Below the pieces are notes generated by a model. The model did no database searches, was not told the DNA's origin, and saw nothing but the letters and a program-made list of their open reading frames with translations. This document shows positions 32,501 to 42,605 of a stretch of 64,000 nt of DNA, one piece after another (position 1 is the stretch's first letter; each line of letters starts with the position of its first letter). Position numbers and translations under genes: made by a program. The DNA is from Marthasterias glacialis (taxonomy: Eukaryota > Echinodermata > Asteroidea > Forcipulatida > Asteriidae), in assembly GCA_911728455.2 (NCBI GenBank), contig OU452231.1, forward strand, positions 4,744,236 through 4,808,235. The letters are read 5' to 3'.

Positions 32501-35223
32501 GTTGTGTGTTGGTTCTCTCCTGTGCCACGAGGCTTTTACTCCGGGCCCTGCGTGTTTTTCCTTCCAGAAAAATAAAACACTTTCGATCTCTGGCTGTTGA
32601 AAAGTAGATGTTCGCAATTATTCACAATATACATACTTAATAGTAATTGAAAAGCTTGGTGCTGTTCATTAAGGGTAATTCAACCATGCAAATCCAACGA
32701 CATTTAAATTTCTCTTGATTCCCCCCCCCCGTTAGGTTCGTTCAAATGGCTGGATGGGAAGAATCTGCACAGAGGTTCCACTTGGTGGAGCCCAGGGAAA
32801 CCAAACAACAGCGGTGGACAGGAAGATTGTGTTCGTGCATGGATCCAGTATGACTTCAAGTTGGACAACAATGCATGTTTTAGGTTGTACAAAAGCATAT
32901 GTGAACAACACTCATGTAGGTACTTTTTGTGGTTCAATTTTTTATCCTGCCAGTTGATGTAATTTGATACCATGTAGTGCAATGTGCCATGAAATCAGCT
33001 TGCTGTATTCACTAATAAACAACATAATGAGTTAAAGCCAGTGGATACTTATGACCAGTCAAGAAATAAATGACCAGTCAAAATAAATCACCAGTCAATA
33101 ACAGCTTTGATCCTTCCCGCCCAAATGCGCATCCCTCTAACCCTACTCAGGCCTAATCCTCAGCATCACCGGCAGTCCAGCATTCTTCTGAAGCCGAGTA
33201 GAGTAGGACTATACTGTTCAAAACGTTAAGACCACAAAGCCACCACTCTTCTCCTAAAATAAGAGATGTATACCTGGTTGTAGTACCCGCAATTCAAGTT
33301 AACTGTTAGGCCTATATAGTACTTCACATTTAGGTCATCTAGTTTTCCAGAATCACTTCATCAAAACTCTCTGACATCTTTCTCTATGCAATCAAACAGA
33401 TGTAATTATTGCAGGTTTGATTTCAGATTTTAATGATTAAAATGTTGCCTGCTGACTGGCAATTCGATTCATATTTGTATTTTAGATATTGTTTTAATCC
33501 TATCAGGACCCCCCGTAACTTTTTAACGCTTAGGCCGATCACCGCGAAATTTTCTGACTTTCCCAAAATATATCTAAGATCATGTTGGTAAAAAATAATT
33601 GATACCGGGGGTAAGCTGTTGCCATGGCAACTATTTGTTTGACCTTGGGTCGCACGATTTTACTGGTTTTTAGTGATTTTTAAAACTTTTTGAACATAAT
33701 TACCGTTTATTTTTTATTGCTTTATTGCTTTATAGTCCGTAATTAGGGGGTCAAATTATTGTTTTTTAACAATGGAATATTTTCAACATGCTAATTTCTT
33801 ACTTTTCAAACCCAAAAAATATTTAGATTTGTCAACCAAGCCTTATTATTTCTCCCTGGGCCCTTGGCGGCGGCCATTTTGATTTTTAAGTGAAAAAACG
33901 CAAAACTGATTGTACATGAAATTGGGCCCTGCGCTTACGAAGACCATTCGCCGCTTCCGAGGTTAGCGCCGAATTTCTGCGCTAGCTGTGTAAGCACGGA
34001 ATCCTTAGTTACGTGAACTACGCACGCGCACAAGCAAAAATTCCTTGCTAACCCGTGAAATACGCTTAAGTAAGCGCGGAATTTTCTGCTTCCGCAAGCG
34101 CCGATTTTTTGCTTACGGTAAACAGAGCCATGAAATTGGGCCCTGAATGACGCAGTAAGCAGAGCCATGAAATTTGGCCCTGTCTAACTGTATGCAGGTT
34201 TGGTGACCGCGTAAAAACGAATCATTTGAACTATGATCGCGTCAAAATACTTGCATTTTTGCAACGCGCGAACTCATTTTGACACGCGCGTACCAGCGCC
34301 CTAAGGGTGCTCGAAAGTTTTTAACAAGCAATCGCGCATAGCAGTCAGTTTTGGGAACCAATCACCATTGTTTTTCGGTACTCCACTTATAGGGGTTAGA
34401 GACGGGGGTGAGAGGTATCCATGCGGGGCGCTGCCCATGGTGGCGAGGTTGCTTGGACGCACTGCCCATGGTGGCGAGGTTTTCTGGTCCCCTCTTTTTC
34501 TTCTTTGATTTGTAACCTCGTCTTAGTGCAAGCAGATTAAAGTGACCGCGTGGAAATGATTCATTTGAAGTAGCATTGCCTCAAAATGATTCATTTGAAG
34601 TAAGTGTGATCGCGTCAAAATACTTGCAATTTGCATTGCGCTTACTCATTTGTCAGTGGGGGTAAGAGACGAGAGGTATCGATACGGCGCGCTGCCCATG
34701 ACTTGAAGTCCTTTTCACTTAATGAAAAACATGAAGTTTCAGCATTTTCGGATCCTTCTGCGTGAAAATAAATGCTCGAGATTATCGCCGATATCTCAAG
34801 AACGCTAACATATTTTCAAAACAGAATTTTCAGAGGTTAGTTTTTGGTATATGTTTATATAGGATTGCAACAAATGTATGGTTGAAAATACCTTTCCTTT
34901 AAGCAATTTAGATATGTTACCAGTACAATTAAAGATGTTTTTCTTTCTATTTGATAGGTCCTGCCAAGACATTCTCCATCACCAAGGGTTACCGTCTCCA
35001 TGGCAATGTCCTGGAAACGATGGAAGTCTCTACCCTGACTCGGTGCTGCGGTGCATGCATGTCTCATTTGAATTGTGTATCGGTGAACTTTGACCTCAGT
35101 GGAGCTGGTGTGGAAGGTAGGCGTGTCCGAAAAATGTGTGAGTTGAACGGATATTCCAAGGCTGGGAATGAAGAGAACTTTGTGGTGAGTGAGGGATTTA
35201 TGTATGCAGAGGTGGATATGTAA
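29519..35223 (+). CDS. Lectin gene 3: secreted C-type lectin with PAN/apple-like domain
   Basis: Exons 29519-29564, 30032-30259, 32736-32915 and 34958-35223 join in phase 1 to give 239 residues. The signal peptide is four residues shorter than in the other genes (in-frame loss of 12 bases after ATTTGG). The CTLD (about 21-147) keeps all canonical cysteines, but the EPN motif reads K113-P-N (AAA for GAA), and the second motif reads LDNN, so calcium and sugar binding may be weak or changed. Exon 3 ends CAC TCA T, and the split codon TGT at the junction supplies an extra cysteine before the PAN domain (RCCGAC, NCVSVNF, KMCELNG). AATAAA lies at 33014-33019 after exon 3 and at 35236-35241 after the PAN exon. 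Closest relative: gene 4. Confidence 0.85.
31098..31917. mobile_element. piggyBac-like MITE, intron 2 of gene 3
   Basis: Starts CCCTATCAAGACCGGGG and ends CCCGGTCCTGATAGGG, followed by TTAA. The left flank is TTCAA, a possible mutated TTAA. Near both ends lie GGCACAATGTGCCCCC-type palindromes. No transposase frame is seen. Copies at 41787-42568 (same site in gene 4), and in intron 3 at 33494-33905 (truncated) and 43972-44753. Confidence 0.7.
32393..32580 (+). mobile_element. tRNA-derived SINE in intron 2 of gene 3
   Basis: A box-like TGGCTAGTTCG at 32424-32434 and B box GGTTCGATTCC at 32466-32476 have pol III spacing, followed by a non-tRNA body (GTTCTCTCCTGTGCCACGAG) and an AAAATAAAA end. 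No complete cloverleaf can be folded by eye, so it is a SINE, not a tRNA. Copy in gene 4 at about 42870-43065; the tail alone persists in genes 2 and 5. Confidence 0.7.
33032..34902. mobile_element. TTAA-family MITE in intron 3 of gene 3 with nested elements
   Basis: Left end GAGTTAAAGCCAGTGGATAC, right end CCTTTCCTTTAAGCAA. Nested inside are a truncated piggyBac-like MITE (33494 to about 33905) and a GGGCCC-terminus MITE (33916-34181). Confidence 0.6.
33916..34181. mobile_element. MITE with CATGAAATTGGGCCC termini
   Basis: CATGAAATTGGGCCCTGCGC on the left; the sequence runs through GCTTACGGTAAACAGAGCC to a further ATGAAATTGGGCCCTG and a partial repeat at 34167-34181. The same element occurs twice, head to head, at 45426-45889. 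Confidence 0.6.
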
Positions 35224-35481
35224 ATTAGATACGTGAATAAATTATAAATGATGAATGAAACCCGGCTTAACATTTAAAAAACGTTCTAAGCTGTTTTGGC
35301 ACAGTGTTTAGCGCAATCTTGGGATTTGCTCATTCTTGGGATGAAGCTTCAGTCAATCTTGAGACTTTTTCATCCCCATTTTGAGAGCTCAACCTCAAGA
35401 TTGTCCCCGTCCTACAGTAGCGGCATGCTAGCCCCACTAGTGTGGCAAAGGATAATTGACATCAGGTGGATCCTAAGCTAC

Positions 35482-35784
35482 GGTGTTCCATGTGCCACTA
35501 GTTATAAGGGAACAAAAAATAAGCGTTGTATTTTGTTCCCTCGTCGCATTTTTTTCCGTCGCATTTTTATATTTCCGTCGCATTTATAATTTTTTTTCCC
35601 GTCGCATGTATTTACCCGTCGCATTTTGTTTAGACACGGTGGATCCAGGATATTTGCAAGGGGGGGGGGGGCAGGCACTTCGGATTAATTAAAAACATGC
35701 GACGGAATAAAAATGCGACGAAAACAAATGCGACGGCTATTAGTATTATCTTTTAAAAGTAGTGGCGAATAATTATGAAACACA
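35482..35784. mobile_element. GTCGCATTTT-array MITE downstream of gene 3 (short form)
   Basis: GGTGTTCCATGTGCCACTAG on the left and a GTGGCGAATAATTATGAAACAC end on the right, with only about five GTCGCATTT units. It lacks most of the interior seen in units 1 and 4. Confidence 0.65.
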
Positions 35785-36262
35785 TTTAGCCACACATCGT
35801 GCCCCAATCTCTCGTCGTGCAGCTGATCGGCGGTGCATCCCCTAACGAGTGCGGCTGCGGATTCTAACCAACTAAATGTGTCCGATTACCTCTTAGCTTC
35901 CCTCCAGCGCTGTGGATGTTGAAGTTACTAACCCTTTAAAGGTTTTCGTAAATAATCATTTTCACCAAATGTCTGCACATTTTTAAAGGTAACCTGCAAG
36001 TGCATATCTCATTAAAAAAATATAAGATTGTTGGTTACTTAATAGGTTTGCGGGTTGTCAAACTAGAGCTAGGTGGATTGGAATCGATTTGAATTCATCT
36101 CCCCAGTGGCATAGCGGGGGGAAGGGGGTCAGCTGTCCTCTGTTGACTGCTGTTCCTCTAGTGTCTATCACTGATGACCAACACAAAATCCACAGATTGA
36201 GCAAAATTCTCACGTTGCGCCACAGGGTGAAGGTTCGATCTCAAGATAGAGCAGTGCAGATT

Positions 36263-36402
36263 TACCTTGAGATCAAGAAGCCTAATCTTGAGATCAAACT
36301 GCTTATAATCTTGAGATCAAACTGCTTAATCTTGAGATCAAACTGCTTAACCTTGAGATCAAGAAGCCTAATCTTGAGATCAAACTGCTTAATCTCAGGA
36401 TT
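36263..36402 (+). repeat. 21-bp VNTR, unit 3 (six copies)
   Basis: TTGAGATCAA occurs six times, the largest array of the five units. One unit carries an extra ATA (near 36304) that breaks the 3-base phase. Confidence 0.8.
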
Positions 36403-36767
36403 ACAATCGGCGTATACACTTGTGCATTGATTCATGTATAATATATTACTGGTAGACATCAGTTTAAAGTGGTTTTAATATTACTTAGATTGTCATGTAC
36501 ATTGTATCTTGTATGACTTGACGCTCATGTACTGTTCTTATGCAGGTTTCAGATTGTCAAAAAGGATGTATGTAAGAGGGAATGAATTCAAAATGAAAGT
36601 CCTTTTTGTAGCACAAAGTTGTTTACAGAATAAGCATTTAAACTGAAAAGTTTATTCTTAATATACACTAGGCCTAATGATAACAGATACTTTGTACAGC
36701 AAATTATGTACCACGTGATGACAGACTTTTTTTTGACTTTTCTTTATCCAACTTGAATTTGATATTA

Positions 36768-37567
36768 GCACCCCGAGGAATTTGAAATTCCCGAGGCGAA
36801 GCCGAGGGAACTAGCTTGTCAACTTCCAATGGGAGCTAATATCGACTGGCCACCCCATAATAAACCAGGTGATATTTGTTTTACTATATACCTGATAACT
36901 TCTCTAGTTTGGAATCAGTGGGATTGGCAAAACGCGGATCGACGTTTAATTTTATACGTACTATAGTCTATTTGCCGCGCGAAGCGCGGTTAACAGCTAG
37001 GGGGTATTGTACAGGATGTAATAATATTCACATGATGGAAGTAAAACTCTAGAAAGTTAAAGTATTGTCAGGAAGAGTAGTGTTTTATTGTATTGCTGCG
37101 TATTATATGCTGCAATTAACACCCCTGAGCATGGTCTGAGCATGGAGGTAGAAATTAAATTTAATTTCTACTTCCATGGTCTAAGGCATGTAAGTTTGAG
37201 TTAAAATTGTAAGTTAATCAATGGTTTTCAAGATTGACGATTAAGATTAACAGTGTATTTGTTGTACAATGTAACTGCGTGACATTCTTTATTTGGGTGT
37301 ATTTAAGTTATAAAAACCAACTAAAATAACCATGTATAAAAGATGAGATTAATTGACTTGAGATAACATTTATAGTAAAAAAAACCCCACTTATTTGACC
37401 ATTGAAGGAATCGTATAAGTTGTTTTATTACTCTTATATTTAATGTCCATAAAACTGTACGTGTTAAGATGCATTGCAGCTATTAGTTTGAATCACTTTG
37501 AGGAAACGACTCCCTTTGAAGTACTGTGGTTGGACAGAAAGAACTGTTTAATCCCAAAAAATTTGCG
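36768..37567. repeat. Shared spacer repeats downstream of gene 3
   Basis: Copies of the GCGAAGCGCGG block (36768-37040), the CATGGAGGTAG palindrome (about 37140-37178) and the start of the TTAA-family relic, matching 3865-4650 and 48640-49660. The match ends abruptly near 37565, where a different insertion starts. Confidence 0.55.
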
Positions 37568-38400
37568 TAAGGAACCCAAGTGCGCCCTCAGTGTTCAAGT
37601 GTGTGATCAAACTTCATGATTTGCATAATTATTAACAATAACAAGTTAAAGTTTGCAACCGCGACCTTTAGACTCGCGCTCTTTTCTGTTAGCTTTCAGC
37701 AAGGAAGAGCACATTGATTTATGTGGCAATTCTCTGTTTTTTGTAGGGGGCATGGCTCTGGCCATGCTCCTAGTGTTATTTATGTGGGAGGGTTAGCTAT
37801 AAGGAAACTCCCTGTGAGTAGATTGTCTTGTTACTGATCATTTCATCAGAGAAATCTTGTACTTTTTGGAGACTATCGTTTCTTGAAAATTTGTAAATGT
37901 ACGGTAGCGTATAATATAACAAGCCAAGTTTTGACCCTTGACCTTCATATTGTACTTTCATGTACTTCGTTGTATAGAATTTACAATGAGTGTGAGTTGT
38001 GACTGTGCAGCGGTATTGTAATTTTGTGCACTGCTATATACTACGTTATTGTGAGCATTAATTAAACTTGTTCCAGGAAATTTATCTCTATTAAATTTTG
38101 AGAAGTCATTGTGCATTCTGTTTGTAAGTATTTGGTGAATGCTCGTCCTTAATTAGAGGACCGGCCTCCTGCCCTTGTATCTACAAATGGCGTCGTAGGC
38201 AGGATTCAGCATTCTGCCATTTTTTCATTGATTGTATTTGTCTGCGCCTCTTCAACTTCGAGCTGAACTTTTTAAGATATTCGTTTCACCCGGATATGTT
38301 GTGCCGGACTTAAGATTTTCTCTTACTTTGATGAGAGTTTTTATTTAATGGCTGGCGTCATCCATGGTTTGTCCCGTACGTGCAGTTTGGTAGTACGGCT
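37568..38400 (+). mobile_element. Candidate LTR and primer-binding site
   Basis: A sequence unique to this unit begins where unit similarity stops. It ends ...GTATCTACA and is followed by AATGGCGTCGTAGGCAGGAT (from 38186), which resembles the TGGCG-type primer-binding site of Gypsy-like retroelements. AATTAAACTTG and GGAAATTTATC blocks could be the polyadenylation region. No gag or pol is seen and no second LTR, so this is tentative. Confidence 0.35.
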
Positions 38401-38426
38401 AGGAAAATGGTGGTTCAATGTCCAGT

Positions 38427-39346
38427 TCAAGGCATGCTAGAAGTATACTCGCACTGCTGGTCAGGCTCTACAGCCAAGAAGACATGTGACCATTCATAAT
38501 TACAAATCCACTGTCCAAAACGACTGATATCCGAGTCCTGCAATGGTCTAGTTATTCTAGTCTTTGTGGTGTTTTTGTTCTTACTGGTTTCCCTGGGTGA
38601 CCAAAGGACTGTATTGTGATGACTTCTGCTGATTGGGGAACATATCGCTGATTCCTTACAGTGTCTTGATAATGTTGGTGATTGTTTTGTCCAATGTCCT
38701 ATTTTCTGTGGTTGGCATAAAACGGCCTGCTTCACCTTTGGATCTGTGAGAATTGGAGAAGGTTGAGCTGGTTGAAATCGCCCATAATAATAATACCAGC
38801 ATATGGATGGTTGGTTGTTCGTGGTGTCGTGTAGGTGATCTAGTAAACTGTTTCCAACGGGGCTATCAGAGGGGTAGTAAACCACAGCAATGATGAGGTG
38901 GGATGTTGATCTCGGTAAGTGTTGCGGTCGTCCAGAGGACGTCCAGATCATCAGGAGCATTAACATCAAGTAGCTCAGAGCAATGTTCCTGATTTACATG
39001 TAAAGCAATACCACCACCTCCTCGTATATTGATTCGTGATTTATCGTTTATTGTCTACCCAGGAATTGAAACTAGTTCAGATGGTAAAACTGATTTGAAC
39101 CATGTTTCTGTAATGGCAGCAACACCAACTGTTTTGTTCGAAGCAATGCATTGTTGAGTGACCTATAGTTACATAAGAAGACTGTTTGTAATTCATAATG
39201 ATTCCGGGCATTGACTTGTAACTTACAAGTAACAAGCACTCGTGTCGTGTACGTAGCTTCAGTTGTGTTTTTGTCGTGTATGGTGGCAACTTGAACTTCT
39301 TAGTACCGCAAAGGTTGTCTCGGTAGTTTCTTCCCCTGCCTTTCAC
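38427..39346 (-). pseudogene. L2/CR1-like LINE endonuclease pseudogene
   Basis: On the minus strand, fragments in changing frames read AITETWFKSVLPSELVSIPG, then RINIRGGGGIALHVNQEHC, then HLIIAVVYYPSDSPVGNSLL, a damaged GDFN motif (GRFQ in one frame, ILMGDFN-like in another), PISRSHHNTVLWSPRE (the SDHN motif changed to SHHN) and RDSDIQRFGQWI-like sequence. These follow the order of the apurinic endonuclease domain of L2/CR1-type LINEs. Several stops and frameshifts. Reverse transcriptase would lie left of 38427 but is not there. Confidence 0.75.
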
Positions 39347-39560
39347 ATCTGTGGACCGGTTCGAATCCCGGACTGGAGCCTTGCATGTGGATTGGGTTTT
39401 CAGTCCCTACCTGATTGCGTGGGTTTTCCCTATTTGGGGTTTTCCTCCCACATCTAAAACTGACATTTCTTCAACATCTTCTCTACACGGGTATCTTCAG
39501 GCCTACGGGTCAGAGTGCAAGTCACTTTTGAGGGTCCCTTGGTTTCATTACCAGAAAGAT
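39340..39560 (+). mobile_element. tRNA-derived SINE
   Basis: B box GGTTCGAATCC at 39358-39368 followed by a body with CAGTCCCTACCTGATTGCGT and GGGGTTTTCCTCCCACATCT, a tail type familiar from echinoderm SINEs. The A box region is degenerate. It sits against the 5' side of the minus-strand LINE fragment. Confidence 0.6.
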
Positions 39561-39569
39561 ATAATAATA

Positions 39570-40030
39570 ATTAAGTCGCCGTATAATTATGATCCTGCAC
39601 TACGTCCTCTGCGTCTGTTAGTAGCACAGTCACTGATTCTTTGGTAATTTTCTTCCAAGGCATCGATTAACGTAACGAATATCGAGAATATTTGCCTTAC
39701 GTCTTTCTTGCAGCCATCAATGCAGTTGGTTTGGGAAATGTTTGGAGAGGGTGATGATGACTGGGCGAGTAAGTAACTTCAAACGTGTCGATTTGTTGAC
39801 ATTTAGTCACAGATTGTACGTGCAATGCTATGTGTACAAGACGGCTATCATGTACAAGACGGCTGCCAAGGAATAACGTTAGAAGAAATCGAGCAGACAT
39901 AAATCCAAATTTGCCAAGATCAGCTGAGATATCCTTGATTCCTTGCATTTCCAAAGACGCACAAATTAATGTACTTACAGTTAGTTGCTCCGGATTCATA
40001 TCACAGAAACAGGTCGCGGCAAAATAAAGT
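39570..40030 (-). other. Possible 5' part of the minus-strand LINE
   Basis: A 100-codon minus-strand frame (39697-39999) starts MNPEQLTVSTLICASLEMQG. It lies where the LINE upstream region would be if the SINE at 39340 is an insertion. I do not recognise a domain, so the link is inferred from position only. Confidence 0.3.
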
Positions 40031-40091
40031 CAGAATTTACGAGCAAGAGAAAACAGTGCATGCAGCCGCTAAACAGCGCCCTCATTTATAT

Positions 40092-40329
40092 TACAATGGC
40101 TTTCACGGTATTGATGTTTAACGAAATTTTAATGATTTTTGTTACCATGGTTTTCTGGCGAATTCAACACTACACCAGTGATGCCAATATACCATCCATC
40201 ATGTACATAAAATGAGACTCTTTTTAATCACCCCGCAGTGTATTTTCCAAAGTTAAAGAATTAGGGATTTCGCGTTCGCCGATTGTAAAGTTTATCCAGA
40301 TGTAATATATTTAGCTGACATCCAACACA
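40092..40329 (+). promoter_or_regulatory. Conserved upstream region of gene 4
   Basis: Shared blocks TTACAATGGCTTTCACGG, GGCGAATTCAACAC, ATGTACATAAAATGAGACTC and TTTATCCAGATGTAATAT precede the ATG, as in the other units. Confidence 0.4.
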
Positions 40330-42574
40330 ATGTTTCACGTGAGGATTGAAATTTGGACTCTGGTTTGGATGCTTGTTTCTATTCAGGGTGAGTAGGACTT
40401 TTACGTTTCAGATTTTTAACTCCAAGTATTTAAGGCACACATTTTGATTCACTGTTCAATTCATGTTTATGCATTTTAATCACTGAACATTTCTAAATGA
40501 AATCGTTTTAGAATGATTAAAATGATTAATCTGACTTAAAATCCCCAAGTAGATCTGGTTCGATCATGATTTTATTAATTTTTGATTTATTGTCTTGAAA
40601 TGATCGTTGAAGGAGAGGGTTGGAAAAAGGTTCCCCTCTCATGTAATCAAATGAAATATTTACTTCAAAGACTAAACGTTTTATATTAAAAACATGCATG
40701 TTAATTTGGACAACTTTTGCAGGTGGGCTTACAAAGTGTCACAATAATGTCAACATCCTCAATCGTGCTGATTACACTATAATCAACACAAAACGAGACT
40801 GGAGTGCCTCACGTGACCACTGTAGATCACTTGATAAGGAGCTTGTTGTCATTGAAACGAATGACGAATTTGAATTTATTCAGCAACTGCTACGAGATCA
40901 GGCAACTTCTGAAAATTATTGGTTTGGGGCTGACTCAGAAACAGAAGGTACATGAGAATTCTAATATCTAAACCTAATCAAAGAAAGATTAACAATTGTT
41001 GATGTGACACTTTTAAAGACGATATACAGTATTGGTAAAGCTGATAGTACGGTTTTCTTACTTTGTTTGATTCAACATACACATGGGGGCGGGGTGTGAA
41101 CATTTTGGCTCAATCCGTCTTCTAAGTCAGTAGAAATTAGTGAACAACCGTATACAGTTTTCAACTTGTAAACACATTGTCTTTAATTTTGGTTGTTGCA
41201 ACCGAAATCAGCTGTTGCGGTTTTTTTCTTCTTTGGGTTTTCAGATACAGTTTTCGAATATGACAGCATTTAAAAGGAAATCGTTCACATAAAAAATTGG
41301 TACTGGTATAAGAACATCATGAACAGTAAGCTTTCAGACTGAATCCAAACAAGTATGTTTGTGTAAGATTTGAAGCTTTGCATGATGGGAATACTAGTAT
41401 GGTTTTGATCCTTACCAATTATTATGTGCAGTGTCTTTCAAGGTAGAATACAGGATTGGTATTCAAAAAATATATATTTATATAAGTGTCAGTCTGAAGT
41501 TCGATTATAAAGTTCATACCAATCTTTCATAGAGATATTTCTGTCTGAGTGAAATACTGCCAAAGTGGAGAATATAAAATTTGAAAACCGCGATTTTGAA
41601 TCGGTTGTAACAATCGAAATTCAGGACAATATATGCTTACATGTTGAAAAGTGTACACAGTTTTTCACTAATTTCTCCGGACTCGGATGGCGGATTGAGC
41701 CCACATTTTCACGGTCTTGTTTTTTCATCATCAGACAAATTAAGAACACTGCACTATCAGTTTTAAAAGTCCTATATTTTACCTTCAACCCTATCAAGAC
41801 CGGGGCGAGGCACAATGTGCCCCCAACCGATTTTCCCCGTAACTTTTTAACGCATACTCCGATCACCGCGAAATTTTCCGACTTTTTCGAAAATATATCT
41901 AGGGTCATATTGGCAAAAAAAAAAGTTGTTAGCTATTGCCATGGCAACCATTTGTTTGACCTTGGGTCACACGATTTTCACTGTTTTTTCGTGATTTTTC
42001 CCCTTTATTTTTGATTTCTTTGCCAGAAAAGTGATAGTGATGAGTCACGTGATAGTCTGAAATGGTTTTGGCGGCCATCTTGGATTTTGTGTTTTCAGCC
42101 TGTAATTAGGGGGTCAAATTATATCAATTTTTTCCAACAAAAGAACATTTTCAATACGCTGATTTCTTACTTTTCAGACCCAAAAAGTATTTTGATTTGT
42201 CAACCAAGCCTTATTATTTTTCCCTGGGCCCTCGGCGGCGGCCAAAATAGGATAAATTAATGGATTATAACGCACTCAAAGGTGACTCCAGTAACCAAAT
42301 TAGGTTCAAATTAAATTGGTTTTGTAAAAATGTACAAGTTTGCCAAGTTTCAAAACATTCGGACGAAAATTACAGAAGTTAATGGGAAAACACCCTCTAG
42401 TGACTTTTTTTTTTTAATTTGTTGAAGTCATCATGTAGAACTCGGTGAAACGAACGTTTTTGGCAAGTTTCAAAATCGGTTGAACACTTTGGAAAGTACG
42501 GGGGGTGGGGGCACTATGTGCCCCCTGGTCCCCGTACATAAAAAAAAGCCCGGTCCTGACAGGGTTAAAACGCT

Positions 42575-42605
<31 letters not shown>

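Noticed and set aside
38427-38969. 180-codon minus-strand frame as a host gene
   Set aside because: Fragments in three frames match a LINE endonuclease order, with broken catalytic motifs.
39358-39368. B box-like GGTTCGAATCC as a tRNA
   Set aside because: No matching acceptor stem; followed by a SINE body.
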